Of a DNA stretch of 64,000 bases, positions 46,604 through 56,044 are shown piece after piece. The notes beneath the pieces are model-generated. The model made no database searches. It was not told the DNA's origin and worked only from the letters and a program-made list of their open reading frames with translations. Source of the stretch: Streptomyces ficellus (lineage in GTDB: Bacteria > Actinomycetota > Actinomycetes > Streptomycetales > Streptomycetaceae); the NCBI RefSeq assembly GCF_030406405.1, contig NZ_JAUEPL010000004.1, positions 124,001-188,000 of the forward strand, given 5' to 3'. The position numbers and the translations under genes were made by a program. Position 1 is the first letter of the stretch, and every line of letters begins with the position of its first letter.

Positions 46604-47188
46604 TCAGGCGGAAAGCGCGGCTTCGAGCATCCGCCGGACCACCGGGGTCAGCTCGGTCTCGTCGGGCAGCGGGCGGCTCGTGGCCATCGCGCCGGCGAGC
46701 CAGTCGTACAGCAGGCCGTCGGTCCAGGCGACGAGCAGATCCGCTGCCGGCGCCGGACGGGGAGCCCCAAGCGCTGCCAGCAGGGCGGCGGCCCTGGACC
46801 GTGCGGCGAGGCCGGCGGTCCGCAGGTCGGCACGCAGCTCCGGCCGCCGGGTTGCCTCCAGGCTGAGTTCGAAGCGGGCGAGCTGGCGGTCGCGCGCCGC
46901 CGTCAGCCAGTGATGCAGCAGTGCGGCGAGCGCCCCTGCGGCGGAGTCCAAGTCCGGGCGCCCGTGGTCCGCCTCCCAGCGATCCACGTCGGCGACCGAG
47001 AGTTCGGCCAGGCGGAGGTAGCAGGCGCTGATCAGAGCGCTGCGGGTGCGGAAGTAGTACGACGTGCTGCCGGCCGGCAGGCCTGCGGCGGCGTCGACCG
47101 CGCGATGGGTCAGGCCGCGCAGCCCGGCGGTGGCCACGGTACTGATGGCGGCGTCGGCGATCAGGTCCCGGCGGTCAGGAGTGGACAT
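46604..47188 (-). CDS. TetR family regulator
   Basis: 194 residues from ATG 47188. N-terminal HTH (RRDLIADAAISTVATAGLRGLTHRAVDAAAGLPAGSTSYYF as successive helices) and an all-helical ligand domain (TetR_C-like, LAALLHHWLTAARDRQLARFELSLEATRRPE). Divergent from the FAD monooxygenase at 47268. Two strong palindromes lie in the 79-bp gap, so it probably represses both genes and is relieved by the monooxygenase substrate. Confidence 0.92.
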   Translation of the reverse strand: MSTPDRRDLIADAAISTVATAGLRGLTHRAVDAAAGLPAGSTSYYFRTRSALISACYLRLAELSVADVDRWEADHGRPDLDSAAGALAALLHHWLTAARDRQLARFELSLEATRRPELRADLRTAGLAARSRAAALLAALGAPRPAPAADLLVAWTDGLLYDWLAGAMATSRPLPDETELTPVVRRMLEAALSA

Positions 47189-47191
47189 ACC

Positions 47192-47215
47192 CGCACTCTA
47201 CCGATGTAGAGTGCG
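47192..47215. promoter_or_regulatory. TetR operator 1
   Basis: Perfect 10-bp arms CGCACTCTAC and GTAGAGTGCG around CGAT. Confidence 0.8.
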
Positions 47216-47223
47216 AGTATGTC

Positions 47224-47243
47224 GCCTCTACAGATGTAGAGGC
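47224..47243. promoter_or_regulatory. TetR operator 2
   Basis: Perfect 8-bp arms GCCTCTAC and GTAGAGGC around AGAT. Centre-to-centre distance to operator 1 is 30 bp, about three helical turns. Both share CTCTAC-N4-GTAGAG. Confidence 0.8.
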
Positions 47244-47267
47244 CGCAGGGAGGGGGAGGCAGTCGAC

Positions 47268-48452
47268 ATGGGTGTTCGTCATGCTGTTGTGGCCGGAGCC
47301 GGAATCGGGGGCTTGACCGCGGCGGTGGGCCTGAGCCACCGCGGATGGCGCGTCACCGTCTGCGAACGGGCCTCTGTGCTCACGGGCATCGGCGCCGGCA
47401 TCGTGCTCGCCCCGAACGCACTGCGCGCCCTGGATTCCATCGGTCTGGGCCCCGGCCTGTGGGCGGGTGACGCCCTGCCCGGTCAGGTCGGACTGCGTAC
47501 GCCCGACGGCACGTGGCTGAGTCGATCCGACAGCGGCGCGGTGTCCGCCCGCTACGGGCTCTCCGCGCGCGCCGTGCACCGCGGCTTCCTGATCGAGACT
47601 CTCGCGGCCGCCCTGCCGGCCGGCGTCGTACGTCTCGGCGTATCAGTGACCGGCGTGGACGACGCGGGGGACACCGTGGCCGTGCGTACGTCGGCAGGCG
47701 ACCTCCGTGCCGATGTCGTACTGGCGGCGGACGGCAGTCGCAGCGTGCTCCGCGGCCAGCTCTTCCCCGCTCACCACGGTCTGCGTCACGCCGGTGAAGC
47801 CGGATGGCGAGCCGTGCTTCCCGGTGCGGGCCTGCCTCCCCAGCGGGCCGCCGAAACGTGGGGGCGAGGCGAGCGGTTCGGCATCGTTCCGCTCGCCGAT
47901 GGCCGTATCTACGTCTACGCCACCGCCCTTTCCCGCCCCGGCGCGAAACCGGCCGACCACCACGCGGAGCTGACCCGGCGCTTCGGCGCGTGGCACGATC
48001 CGATACCCGCGCTGCTGGACCGGCTGAACCAGGGGCACCCCGACCCGGTTGGCATACTCCACCATGATTTCCACGAACTGGCCGCGCCTCCGCCCCGGTT
48101 CCACGCCGGTCGGGTGGCCCTGCTCGGAGACGCCGCCCACGCGATGACCCCCAACCTGGGACAGGGCGGCTGCCAGGCCATCGAGGACGCCGTAGTCGTG
48201 GCGCATCTCCTCGCGCCCGCCGACGACGTGCCGGCCGCTCTCGCCGCCTATACGAGGGCCAGACACCGGCGGACCACCCGGATCAGCCGCCGTTCCCGGC
48301 GCATCGGCGAACTCGCCAGGCTCTCCCACCCGCTTGCCGTGTCCATCCGGAACCTGGCCGTACGAGCCACGCCGCAGGCGCTGTCGCTGAGGGCTCTGGA
48401 CACGGTCCTGAGCTGGCAACCACCTTCCACCCCCGTCAACGTCAAGGAGTAA
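47268..48452 (+). CDS. FAD-dependent monooxygenase (aromatic hydroxylase type)
   Basis: 394 residues from ATG 47268 with GGGGAGG upstream. FAD site AVVAGAGIGGLTAAVGLSHRGW, DG motif DVVLAADGSRSVLRG and GD motif RVALLGDAAHAMTPNLGQGGCQAIEDA are intact, as in salicylate hydroxylase-like enzymes. The substrate is unknown. Followed 2 bases later by a four-TM membrane protein and controlled by the TetR gene, so the unit may be an inducible resistance or degradation module. Confidence 0.92.
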   Translation: MGVRHAVVAGAGIGGLTAAVGLSHRGWRVTVCERASVLTGIGAGIVLAPNALRALDSIGLGPGLWAGDALPGQVGLRTPDGTWLSRSDSGAVSARYGLSARAVHRGFLIETLAAALPAGVVRLGVSVTGVDDAGDTVAVRTSAGDLRADVVLAADGSRSVLRGQLFPAHHGLRHAGEAGWRAVLPGAGLPPQRAAETWGRGERFGIVPLADGRIYVYATALSRPGAKPADHHAELTRRFGAWHDPIPALLDRLNQGHPDPVGILHHDFHELAAPPPRFHAGRVALLGDAAHAMTPNLGQGGCQAIEDAVVVAHLLAPADDVPAALAAYTRARHRRTTRISRRSRRIGELARLSHPLAVSIRNLAVRATPQALSLRALDTVLSWQPPSTPVNVKE

Positions 48453-48454
48453 CG

Positions 48455-48943
48455 GTGAACACCACGGTCATATCCGGCCCCCTCCGCCGGGCGGACTCCG
48501 TCCAGCCCTTCGTGGTTGGCGCCTACGGCTTCGTCGTCCTGGGCATCGGCCACCTCGCCCTCTCCGCCGCTTCGGCGCTGGCCACCAAGACCCCGCGACA
48601 GCGGGCAGCCGACACCGCCATGCGGGAGTCCACCTTCAGCCTGCTGGGTCTGGAACGCGCGGTCCTCGACGTCTTCACCGGCATCAGCATCGTCATGGCC
48701 CTCTCCATCATCACCTGCGGCCTCCTGATCCTCACCGCCGTCCGCCACGCCCCCACCCTCGTCCAGCGCCGCACCGCCTTCGGATGGATCACCCTCACGC
48801 TCTCCCTGGCCGCCTTGGCGATATCCGTCCTCCTGCTGCCCCTTCCGCCGATCGTCGTCCTCACCCTCACCAGCTGCGCCTTCGCCCTGTCCCTGCGCAG
48901 GGCGGTCCCCGCCGCTCGCGCGGCCGCTGGGAACCGCAGGTAG
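48455..48943 (+). CDS. Four-TM membrane protein
   Basis: 162 residues from GTG 48455, two bases after the monooxygenase stop. Four hydrophobic helices (FVVGAYGFVVLGIGHLALS, GISIVMALSIITCGLLILT, WITLTLSLAALAISVLLLP, IVVLTLTSCAFALSL) with short loops and a basic C-terminus. It resembles small LIC_13387-like integral membrane proteins. It is probably co-transcribed with the monooxygenase; role unknown. Confidence 0.7.
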   Translation: MNTTVISGPLRRADSVQPFVVGAYGFVVLGIGHLALSAASALATKTPRQRAADTAMRESTFSLLGLERAVLDVFTGISIVMALSIITCGLLILTAVRHAPTLVQRRTAFGWITLTLSLAALAISVLLLPLPPIVVLTLTSCAFALSLRRAVPAARAAAGNRR

Positions 48944-49113
48944 CAGCTATGGACCCGGGTCGACCAGGCTCCGCCTTCCGGGCAGGTGGCGCCAGCCGCG
49001 GTGCACGGCGCGTCGACGCGCACGATCTCGGTACCCACGTCCAACGACAGCACCGCGATGTCTGCGGTCGACGGGAACAACAGCTCCTCCAGACGGAGCA
49101 CGACCTCTTCCAC
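48944..49113 (-). mobile_element. ISL3-family transposase N-terminal remnant
   Basis: About 55 codons from GTG 49113 (VEEVVLRLEELLFPST, VLSLDVGTEIVRVDA, GATCPEGGAWSTRVHSCYLRFPA) resemble the zinc-finger start of ISL3 transposases. The CPxCG motif is damaged (CPEGG). The match stops at the 48943 boundary of the upstream gene; no catalytic domain or terminal repeat remains. Confidence 0.6.
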
Positions 49114-49297
49114 GGCCCGGAACTGTCAGGCGAACCACCGTGACCACGGCTCATTTCCGGGCGACTTCCAAGGCGCCTGGAAGTACGAGCCGCCACGCAC
49201 GGGGGCCGTTGCGCGGAAGCTTGTGCCAGAACCCGAGACATAGCAGCAGGCGGGGCGCCGCTCGGTTGCAGGGCTTTGGTCATCGAGGCGGTCCCCC

Positions 49298-49846
49298 GTG
49301 GGGATCTGTCGCTATCGTGCTCCCGTGACTGGCTCTGTGCGGCGTTCCCTGTTGTTTCTCGATGTCGATGGGCCACTCATCCCATTCGGCGCGGTCTCCC
49401 AGCCGTATCCGCCCTATGTGACGGGCCCTGAACTGCCTGGCGCCCATGCGAATCCGCTTCTGACCAGGATCAATCCCGAGCATGGACCCCGGCTGGCGGC
49501 GCTCCCGTGCGAGGTGGTCTGGGCGACGACATGGATGGCGGACGCGAACGAGTGCATCGCGCCCCGCATCGGTCTGCCTCAGCTGGCAGTGGTGGTCTGG
49601 CCGGACCCGTCCGACATCGATGACCACGACGAGCGGAACGGACTGCACTGGAAGACCCGCGCACTTGTCGAGTGGGCGGCGGGGCGCCCGTTCGCCTGGG
49701 TTGACGACGACGTCACAGACACCGATCGGGCCTGGGTTGCTGCCCACCACCCGGGACAGGCCCTGCTCCATGGTGTCGATCCTCGCCATGGCCTGACTGA
49801 CAGCGACTATGCGGCTCTCGACTCGTGGCTGCGACAGCTGGTCTGA
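49298..49846 (+). CDS. HAD-like hydrolase domain protein
   Basis: 182 residues from GTG 49298 (GAGG 9 bases upstream); GTG 49325 (VTGSVRRSLLFLDVDG) is an alternative. HAD motif I is LLFLDVDGPLIPFG, and later WATTWMADAN and FAWVDDDVTDTDR supply motif II/IV-like elements. This is the secondary HAD-like family common in actinobacteria; substrate unknown. Confidence 0.75.
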   Translation: MGICRYRAPVTGSVRRSLLFLDVDGPLIPFGAVSQPYPPYVTGPELPGAHANPLLTRINPEHGPRLAALPCEVVWATTWMADANECIAPRIGLPQLAVVVWPDPSDIDDHDERNGLHWKTRALVEWAAGRPFAWVDDDVTDTDRAWVAAHHPGQALLHGVDPRHGLTDSDYAALDSWLRQLV

Positions 49847-50200
49847 TACTCGGCCGGCGGGGCGAGGCGCTGGAAGCGGGTCCAGTGGCAGGTGACGGTG
49901 GGGCCGAGGCGGTACCGGCTGTCGCCGGTGTCCTGGACGCGCGGCAGATAAGCTTCGCCGTCGCGTCATTGGCCAGCCAGGAGCGGGTGCGGCAGATGAC
50001 CGCGTTGCGCATCTCTTTGCCGACCAGGCGGCCGGGCCAGAGGGAGCCCGGGCAGTCCACCGGGCACCGTGCGAACACTGCCCGACGAACCGTCGGTGGC
50101 ATGCCGCGGGGATGCAGGACCAGGGGGGCTGGTGCGCAGTTGCCCGGGGACCAGGTGGCCCTCATCGGCATGGCCGGCGGCTTCAGCGCCGGACTGGCCC
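49847..50200. other. 354-bp region without a convincing gene
   Basis: Several frames are open but none shows a recognisable family or ribosome site. It may contain remnants of an inserted element, since ISL3 debris lies about 700 bp upstream. Confidence 0.25.
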
Positions 50201-52963
50201 TCACCCGGCTGCGATGTTCCGCTCCTCGCGGGCCACCAGTCGGGACAGCTCGACGCGGGAGCGCACCCCGAGGAGCGCGAAGACATTGCGCAGATGGTGG
50301 TCGACGGTACGGGGGCTGATGGAGAGCCGCAGTGCCACCTCACGGTTGGTCGCCCCTTCGGCGACACACCGGGCGATCCGCAGCTGCTGCGGGGTGAGGC
50401 ACGCCAGCGGGCCGGCCGCCTCCCGCGTGGCAGTCCCGCCGGTGGCCCGCAGTTCGGCCCCGGTCTGGTCGGCCCAGACCCGGGCGCCGGAGCGCTCGAA
50501 GGCGTAGAGCGCGTCCGTGAGCCGGCCCCGCGCCTCCCGGGGCCTCCTGCGGCGGCGCAGCCACTTGCCGTACAGCAGCAGGGTGCGGGCACGCTCGAAG
50601 TCGCCACCCGCGTGCTCGTGCCGGGTGAGCGCGTACGCGTACAGCGCTTCGGCCTCGCCCGGCGGGGCCAGCAGGGCGCGGCAGCGGGCGAGCTGGGCGG
50701 GGGCCTGCGGGTCGGCGCCCAGGGCCGCCCAGAGGGCGAACTCCTCGACGGCGGTTCGGGTGTCGTCGCCCGGTTCGCCCGCGAGCACGGTGGCCTCGAC
50801 GAAGCAGGGCGCCATGAGCATCCGTACGGCGAAGTGACCGCGCCGGTGACCCGGCCGTACCAGGGGGCCCAGCCGGGCGGCGGCGTCCAGGGCCAGGCCG
50901 CGGCTCAGGTCGGCGCGGGCGCGGGCCCATTCGGCGAGGCCGGCGGCCTGGGCGAGCCCGTGGGGACCGGCGACCGCCAGGGCCGCGTCGGTGTGCGCGG
51001 TGAGCGCGGCGCCGTCGCCCTCGATGGAGGCCACCAGGGCGAGGGCTGCATGGTGGTGGGCCACGACGTTGCGCTGGCCCGCGTGGTGCGCGGCGCGCAG
51101 TCCCTCCTCGGCGTGGGCGCGTGCGCGCGCGTGCCGCCCGGCGCGCAGCTCGGCGTAGGCGAGGTGTTCGAGGGCCTGCGGGACGAGGGTGGCGATGTCG
51201 CGGGCCCGGGCGGCTGCCAGCGCCCGGGCGTTGACGTGGCACGCGGCGGCGATGTCGCCGAGCACGAGCGCCGCCACTCCGGCGCGCAGCAGCCCCGCCG
51301 GGTCGTCGTCGTGTCCGGCCCGCGCCAGCACCCGCCGCAGCGGCCCGCTTGCCTCGCCGAACCGGCCGCCCAGCGCGGCCAGCATCCCGGCCCGGAAGTC
51401 GTCGTGGCCCGGGGCGGGGGCTGCGGGGGACACGCCCTGGCCGAGAGCGGCCAGGCAGGCAGGCACGTCGCCCGCGGCCCACGCCGCCTCCAGGGCGCCG
51501 AACCGGGCCGTCCAGGCGCCCCCCGGGTCGTACGGATCGAGCAGGGCGGCCGCCAGCAGCAGTGCCTCGTGCGCGTCGCCCACGGGGCCGTCCCGCAACG
51601 CGAGGGTGCCGCGCACGAGTTCGGTGCTGCCCCGCACCGCGTCGTGCGCCGCCGCCCCCTCGCGAGCCGCCGCCAGCAGCTCCCTCGCGCGGCGGGGACG
51701 GCCGCCCAGCCGGGCGTACTCGGCGGCGGCCGTCAGCCGGGCCGCGCGGGCGCCGTCCGTGGCGGTGAGGTCGGCTGCCCGGGCGAACGCCAGGGACCGC
51801 TGGAGAGGCTCCGCCCGTACGTCCGGGGCTGCCGCGGCGGCCGCGAGCTCGGCGGCGAGCCGCGTATCGGGGCCGTCGCAGGCCAGGGCCCGGTGTGACA
51901 GGTGGGCCAGCCGGTGGCGTTCACCGTCGAGGGCGGCCGCGAGCAGCGTGTGCGCCGCGCGCCGGCGGGAGAGCGGGGCGCCGCGATGGACGGCACGGCG
52001 CATCAGCGGGTCGTCGAACCGGATACGGTTCCCGGCATCGCGCACCACGCCCGCCGCCTCCGCCGCGTCCAGCGCGGCCGGGTCGAGGCCGGCGGCGCGG
52101 GCGGCCCGCAGGACGAGGGCCGCGTCGGCGCCCGAACCGTCCCCGTGCTGCTCGTGGGCCGCGGCCACCAGTAACAGCAGCTCCCGGGTGGCGGGAGGCA
52201 GTTCGGCCAGTCGGCCGCCCACGACACGCATGAGGGCGGGCCCGTCGGCGAGCGGCCTGGGCAGCGGGGCGTGCCCGGACAGCTGGGGCCCGGACAACCG
52301 GTCGACGAGGGCGGTGAGGAGGGCGGGGTTGCCCTCGGCCTCGTACAGCAGCTCCTCGCGTACGAGGGGGTCGGCGGCGGCGCCGGTCAGTTCGTCCAGC
52401 AGCGCGCCCGCGGCCTGTTCGGTGAGCGGGCCAAGGCGTACCAGGGGCAGCCCGGCGAAGTCGGGGGCGTCGGCCCGGTGGCCGGCCACCGACAGCAGCA
52501 GGCCGATGGCCGGCACGGAGTCGACGCGCCGCGCGGCGAACCCCAGAGCGGCCCGCGAGGGCGGGTCCCACAGGTGCGCGTCGTCGACGCAGACGAGGAG
52601 CGGGCGGTGCGTACTCGTGCGCCGCAGCAGGTCCAGGAGTCCGGTGGGTGGCAGGCCGGTGCGCAGGAGGGTGGCACATAGGGTGCCGGTCGGGCCGGGG
52701 GCGGTGCTCAGCAGCGCGTGCACGCCGCTGTGGGCGAGGTGGCGCTCGGCGGGGGCGGCACGGGTGTGCAGGACGGGTCCGGCGTCGAAGTCCCGTGCCG
52801 CCCGGTCCAGGAGGGCGGTACGTCCGAGGCCCGGCTCCCCGGCGAGCAGCAGCACTCCTGACCGGCCGGACAGCAGGCGTCCGAACAGGGCGGCGACGGC
52901 GTCAAGTTCCGCGTCGCGGCCGAACAGTCGCAGCGGGCTCCGGGCGGTCGTCTTCGTGGGCAC
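50201..52963 (-). CDS. LAL-type LuxR family regulator
   Basis: 920 residues from GTG 52963 (no ribosome site; possibly leaderless). N-terminal AAA-like ATPase: LFGRDAELDAVAALF and a Walker A reading GEPGLGRTALL, in which Arg replaces the usual Lys; Walker B is LLVCVDDAHLWD. A long TPR-like helical middle (about 300-830) is followed by a C-terminal LuxR helix-turn-helix (LTPQQLRIARCVAEGATNREVALRLSISPRTVDHHLRNVF). LAL regulators control secondary metabolism or catabolism. Target genes are not evident; the polyester hydrolase lies next to it. Confidence 0.9.
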   Translation of the reverse strand: MPTKTTARSPLRLFGRDAELDAVAALFGRLLSGRSGVLLLAGEPGLGRTALLDRAARDFDAGPVLHTRAAPAERHLAHSGVHALLSTAPGPTGTLCATLLRTGLPPTGLLDLLRRTSTHRPLLVCVDDAHLWDPPSRAALGFAARRVDSVPAIGLLLSVAGHRADAPDFAGLPLVRLGPLTEQAAGALLDELTGAAADPLVREELLYEAEGNPALLTALVDRLSGPQLSGHAPLPRPLADGPALMRVVGGRLAELPPATRELLLLVAAAHEQHGDGSGADAALVLRAARAAGLDPAALDAAEAAGVVRDAGNRIRFDDPLMRRAVHRGAPLSRRRAAHTLLAAALDGERHRLAHLSHRALACDGPDTRLAAELAAAAAAPDVRAEPLQRSLAFARAADLTATDGARAARLTAAAEYARLGGRPRRARELLAAAREGAAAHDAVRGSTELVRGTLALRDGPVGDAHEALLLAAALLDPYDPGGAWTARFGALEAAWAAGDVPACLAALGQGVSPAAPAPGHDDFRAGMLAALGGRFGEASGPLRRVLARAGHDDDPAGLLRAGVAALVLGDIAAACHVNARALAAARARDIATLVPQALEHLAYAELRAGRHARARAHAEEGLRAAHHAGQRNVVAHHHAALALVASIEGDGAALTAHTDAALAVAGPHGLAQAAGLAEWARARADLSRGLALDAAARLGPLVRPGHRRGHFAVRMLMAPCFVEATVLAGEPGDDTRTAVEEFALWAALGADPQAPAQLARCRALLAPPGEAEALYAYALTRHEHAGGDFERARTLLLYGKWLRRRRRPREARGRLTDALYAFERSGARVWADQTGAELRATGGTATREAAGPLACLTPQQLRIARCVAEGATNREVALRLSISPRTVDHHLRNVFALLGVRSRVELSRLVAREERNIAAG

Positions 52964-52971
52964 GCCCGTTA

Positions 52972-52989
52972 CGTTACTTGCGCGTAACG
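52972..52989. promoter_or_regulatory. Palindrome upstream of the LAL gene
   Basis: CGTTACTTGCGCGTAACG, perfect 6-bp arms around TTGCGC, 8 bases upstream of the GTG start. Possible autoregulatory site. Confidence 0.45.
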
Positions 52990-53112
52990 AGCGTCGGAAG
53001 CCTTGCGTCCGTCCGGAGCGAGGGCCTTGAGGTTCGTAAGTGACCGGCCGGAACAGGCTCGTCGATGGGCCTGGCCCCAAGGACGGGACGGCCACTCTGT
53101 GCGCATGCACAA

Positions 53113-53158
53113 CGCCCCGGTGGTGGCCGCGCCCGTGGCGGCGGCCGTCACCGGGGCG
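53113..53158 (-). terminator. Hairpin after the polyester hydrolase gene
   Basis: Perfect 10-bp arms CGCCCCGGTG (53113-53122) and CACCGGGGCG (53149-53158) with a 26-base GC-rich loop, 9 bases past the stop. Confidence 0.5.
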
Positions 53159-53167
53159 GGTCGGCCG

Positions 53168-54115
53168 TCAGGCGTGCGGACAGTTGCCGCGGTACTCCTC
53201 GATGGTCAGGCTCGGGCGCGGAAGGGGGCACAGGAACTGCTCGTAGCGGGTGTCATTGTCGATGAACCGCTTGAGCCACGAGATGCTGTACTTCGCGATG
53301 GTGGTGTTCGAGGTGTTCGGCGTGAGGTGGGACGCGTTGTTCAGTTCGAGGTACGCCTTGTCGAGCGTGCCCGGCAGCGACTCGTAGAACGGCTCGGAGT
53401 GCGAGGAGACCGGTGCGACCGTGTCGCCGTCCGCCCCGACGATCAGGGTGGGGGTCCTCAGCTCGGGCCATGTCTTGTCGGTGTTCCATCCGGTGAGGGG
53501 GATCGCGGCCTGGAGGGACGGCCGGCTCTTGGCCGCCTCCAGCGAACCGCCGCCGCCCATCGAGTGCCCCATGACGCCGAGTCTGGTGCTGTCGATCCGG
53601 CTCCTGACCGTGCTGCGCTGGGTCAGGTGGTCGAGCGCGGCGAGGAGCTGGCGGCCCCGGCTCTCGGGCTGGTCGAGGGTGCTGAGCGTGTCGATGGTGA
53701 TGACGACGAACCCCTGCGAGGCGAGCCGCGGCCCCAGCCAGGCGATGGACGACTGGGTTCCGGTGAAGCCGGGCGAGATGGCCACCGCCCCGAACGTACC
53801 GTCGCTGGTGGTGGTCGGGTAGTAGATCGTGCCGCCGCCGAAGCCGCTGGCGCTCAGCGACGAGACGGTGGTCTGCGACACGGCGTAGGGGCCGCGCGCG
53901 GCCTCGATGCTCGCCGTGGTGGGGGCGGGGCCCCGCTCGTAGGGGTTGTCCGCCGCCTGGGCGCCCGAGGTCAGGGCGGTGCCGAGGCCGGCCACGGCCA
54001 GGAACGCCACCAGGGCCGCGGTGAACGGCCGGTGGCGCTTCCGCGCTGCGGGGGCGGGGGCGGGGGTGGCGGCGGTGCTGTGGGTTCGGGTTCCGTTGCT
54101 GTTGCTGTACTTCAC
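53168..54115 (-). CDS. Secreted PETase/cutinase-like polyester hydrolase
   Basis: 315 residues from GTG 54115. Signal-anchor-like N-terminus ([20 protein letters not shown], cleavage near [13 protein letters not shown]). The mature protein follows the bacterial cutinase/PETase (TfCut2/LCC) pattern throughout: [60 protein letters not shown] (Ser185), [10 protein letters not shown] (Asp231), ASHLTPN (His263), [17 protein letters not shown] and final NCP (Cys296-Cys312 disulfide). The oxyanion/aromatic clamp residue is Phe117, where TfCut2, LCC and PETase have Tyr. Such enzymes hydrolyse cutin and aliphatic and aromatic polyesters. Confidence 0.93.
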   Translation of the reverse strand: MKYSNSNGTRTHSTAATPAPAPAARKRHRPFTAALVAFLAVAGLGTALTSGAQAADNPYERGPAPTTASIEAARGPYAVSQTTVSSLSASGFGGGTIYYPTTTSDGTFGAVAISPGFTGTQSSIAWLGPRLASQGFVVITIDTLSTLDQPESRGRQLLAALDHLTQRSTVRSRIDSTRLGVMGHSMGGGGSLEAAKSRPSLQAAIPLTGWNTDKTWPELRTPTLIVGADGDTVAPVSSHSEPFYESLPGTLDKAYLELNNASHLTPNTSNTTIAKYSISWLKRFIDNDTRYEQFLCPLPRPSLTIEEYRGNCPHA

Positions 54116-54365
54116 GACGGAGTCGTCCTCTCTGTCGTGGCGGGTGCGTCCCGGTGGGGGCCGGTCGACATCGCCGTCGTGGATGGCGGTGTCACTGTCG
54201 GGGCGCCCGGGTCGGTACGGCATCGGCGTAATCACCGGTCTCGGAGCGGGCCGGAGCGGGCAGGAGCGTCCGGAGCGGGCAGGAGCGTCCGGAGCGGCCG
54301 GACGGAAATCCGCCGCACGGAAAGTCCGGCGACGGCGCCCGCGCGGGTTTGCGAAACTGACGCGG

Positions 54366-55031
54366 ATGAACGATGCGAGGCGTTTCCGGTCGGCGGTGGT
54401 CGCCTGGGCGGCAGCCGGTGGCGCAGCCCGGGCGGCCGCCGCGGACGCGCGTGAACTGGCCGCTCGTACCCGGCCGAAGAAGGTCGTCCTCGTCGAGGGC
54501 CACAGCGACCGGGTCGCGGTCGAGGCCCTGGCCGCGCGGCTGGGCCGGGACCTCGACGCCGAGGGCTTCCCGGTCGTTCCGCTCGGCGGCGTGACCAGCA
54601 TCGGACGGTTCCTGGAGGTGCTCGGGCCCCAAGGGCTCGCCCTCGACGTGGCGGGCCTGTGCGACGCCCCGGAAGAGCGCTGGTTCCAGCGCGGTTTGGA
54701 GCGGGCGGGGCTGGGGGCCACCCTCGGCCGCGCCGACATGGAGCGCCGCGGTTTCCATGTGTGCATGGCCGATCTGGAGGACGAGTTGATACGGGCGGTG
54801 GGCACCGACACGGTCCGGCACGTCATCGCCGCCGAGGGCGAATGGCGCGCGTTCCACACCTTCCAGAGGCAGCCGGCGCAGCGTGAGCGGACCGTCGAGC
54901 AGCAACTGCACCGGTTCATGGGCACCCACAGCGGCCGCAAGGCGCAGTACGCACGCCTTCTCGTCCAGCGACTGGACCCGGCCGGCATCCCCCGGCCACT
55001 GGCACGCCTGCTCGCGGACACGGCGGTGTGA
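54366..55031 (+). CDS. TOPRIM domain nuclease-like protein
   Basis: 221 residues from ATG 54366. TOPRIM hallmarks: [19 protein letters not shown] (catalytic Glu), [27 protein letters not shown] and [13 protein letters not shown] (DxD region). It looks like a stand-alone OLD-type TOPRIM domain without the ATPase part. The role may be DNA processing or defence. Divergent from the polyester hydrolase across 250 bp. Confidence 0.8.
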   Translation: MNDARRFRSAVVAWAAAGGAARAAAADARELAARTRPKKVVLVEGHSDRVAVEALAARLGRDLDAEGFPVVPLGGVTSIGRFLEVLGPQGLALDVAGLCDAPEERWFQRGLERAGLGATLGRADMERRGFHVCMADLEDELIRAVGTDTVRHVIAAEGEWRAFHTFQRQPAQRERTVEQQLHRFMGTHSGRKAQYARLLVQRLDPAGIPRPLARLLADTAV

Positions 55032-55076
55032 AGTGACTCGGCGCTGAAGTGACTCGAGGCTGAAGTGACTCGACGG
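55031..55076. repeat. 16-bp tandem repeat x3
   Basis: AAGTGACTCGxxxCTG repeats at 55031, 55047 and 55063 directly after the TOPRIM stop codon (last unit partial). Confidence 0.75.
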
Positions 55077-55290
55077 ACTACGCACAGCGCATGATGTGCT
55101 GCCGCCACCCGGCCCCCTACGGTTCCGAACGGCGCCGAACCAACGGGGAGGGGCAGTCGGATGATCGAGGACCTCGGGACCGATCACTGGGCGGACCGTG
55201 AGACGGATGCGGAACTGGCCGTCGTAGAACTCCTAACGGAATGATCTTTGGGGTGGTTGGATCACTCCGGAAGGGACGATCCGGGGGTGG

Positions 55291-55840
55291 GTGGCTCGGC
55301 CGAAGCCATGGCATGTTGATGACGAGCTGTGGGCGGCGATCGAGCCGCTTCTGCCGAAGGTGGAGCGCCGGACGCACCATCCCGGGCGCAAGCGTCACCC
55401 GGACCGATGGGTGTTCCAGGGCATCATGTTCGTGCTGCATACCGGGATTGCCTGGGAACACCTGCCGCAGCAGCTTGGTTTCGGCTCGGGCATGACGTGT
55501 TGGCGCCGTCTGGCCAGTGGACCAAGGCCGACGTCCGGTCCCGGCTCCACGGAGTCCTCCTGGCCAAACTCCGCGGCGTGAACGTGCTGGACTCTTCCCG
55601 GGCGGCGGTCGACAGCTCCCACATCCGGGCGTTCAAGGGGGCCCAGGACGGGACGAAGCCCTGTTGACCGGGGCAGGACAGCCAGCAAGCATCACGTGAT
55701 TACCGATGCCTCCGGCATCCCGCTCGCCGTCACGCCGACAGGCGGCAACCGCAACGCTATGGCTCCCTGGCAGACCTGGTCGACGCGTTCGGGAATCGTG
55801 TGCGGGATGCCCGAGTCCGCCACGGGACCGGCCGGGGGGG
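55291..55840 (+). mobile_element. Broken IS5-family transposase
   Basis: From GTG 55291 a clear IS5-type N-terminus (MARPKPWHVDDELWAAIEP, HHPGRKRHPDRWVFQGIMF, WEHLPQQLGFGSGMTCWRRL) shifts frame near 55512 to WTKADVRSRLHGVLLAKLRG and AAVDSSHIRAFKGAQ, then again before KHHVITDASGIPLAVTPTGGNRN and ends. At least two shifts and the loss of the C-terminal half make it inactive. Terminal inverted repeats were not identified. Confidence 0.85.
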
Positions 55841-55843
55841 GGT

Positions 55844-55878
55844 GACGCCCGCAGCCGTTGAGAGTGGCTGCGGGCGTC
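55844..55878. terminator. Strong hairpin
   Basis: Perfect 13-bp arms (GACGCCCGCAGCC at 55844-55856, GGCTGCGGGCGTC at 55866-55878) with a 9-base loop. It lies just after the IS remnant and before the end of the agmatine deiminase gene on the other strand. Confidence 0.75.
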
Positions 55879-56044
55879 GTCATTGGTGCGGTCGGCCGAC
55901 CGGCGTGCCGTCATGCTGCTGGCCACGCTCGCGCAGCGCTTCCGCCTCGACCTGACGATCGCGGAGGTGGAGCCCCGGGTGGGCCTGCTGCTCCAGCCGT
56001 CGGCCCCCCGTTCGCCACCCTCCGCGCCCGCCCATAACCGGTGG

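Noticed and set aside
55249..55880. Active insertion sequence
   Set aside because: At least two frameshifts, no C-terminal catalytic part and no recognised terminal repeats.
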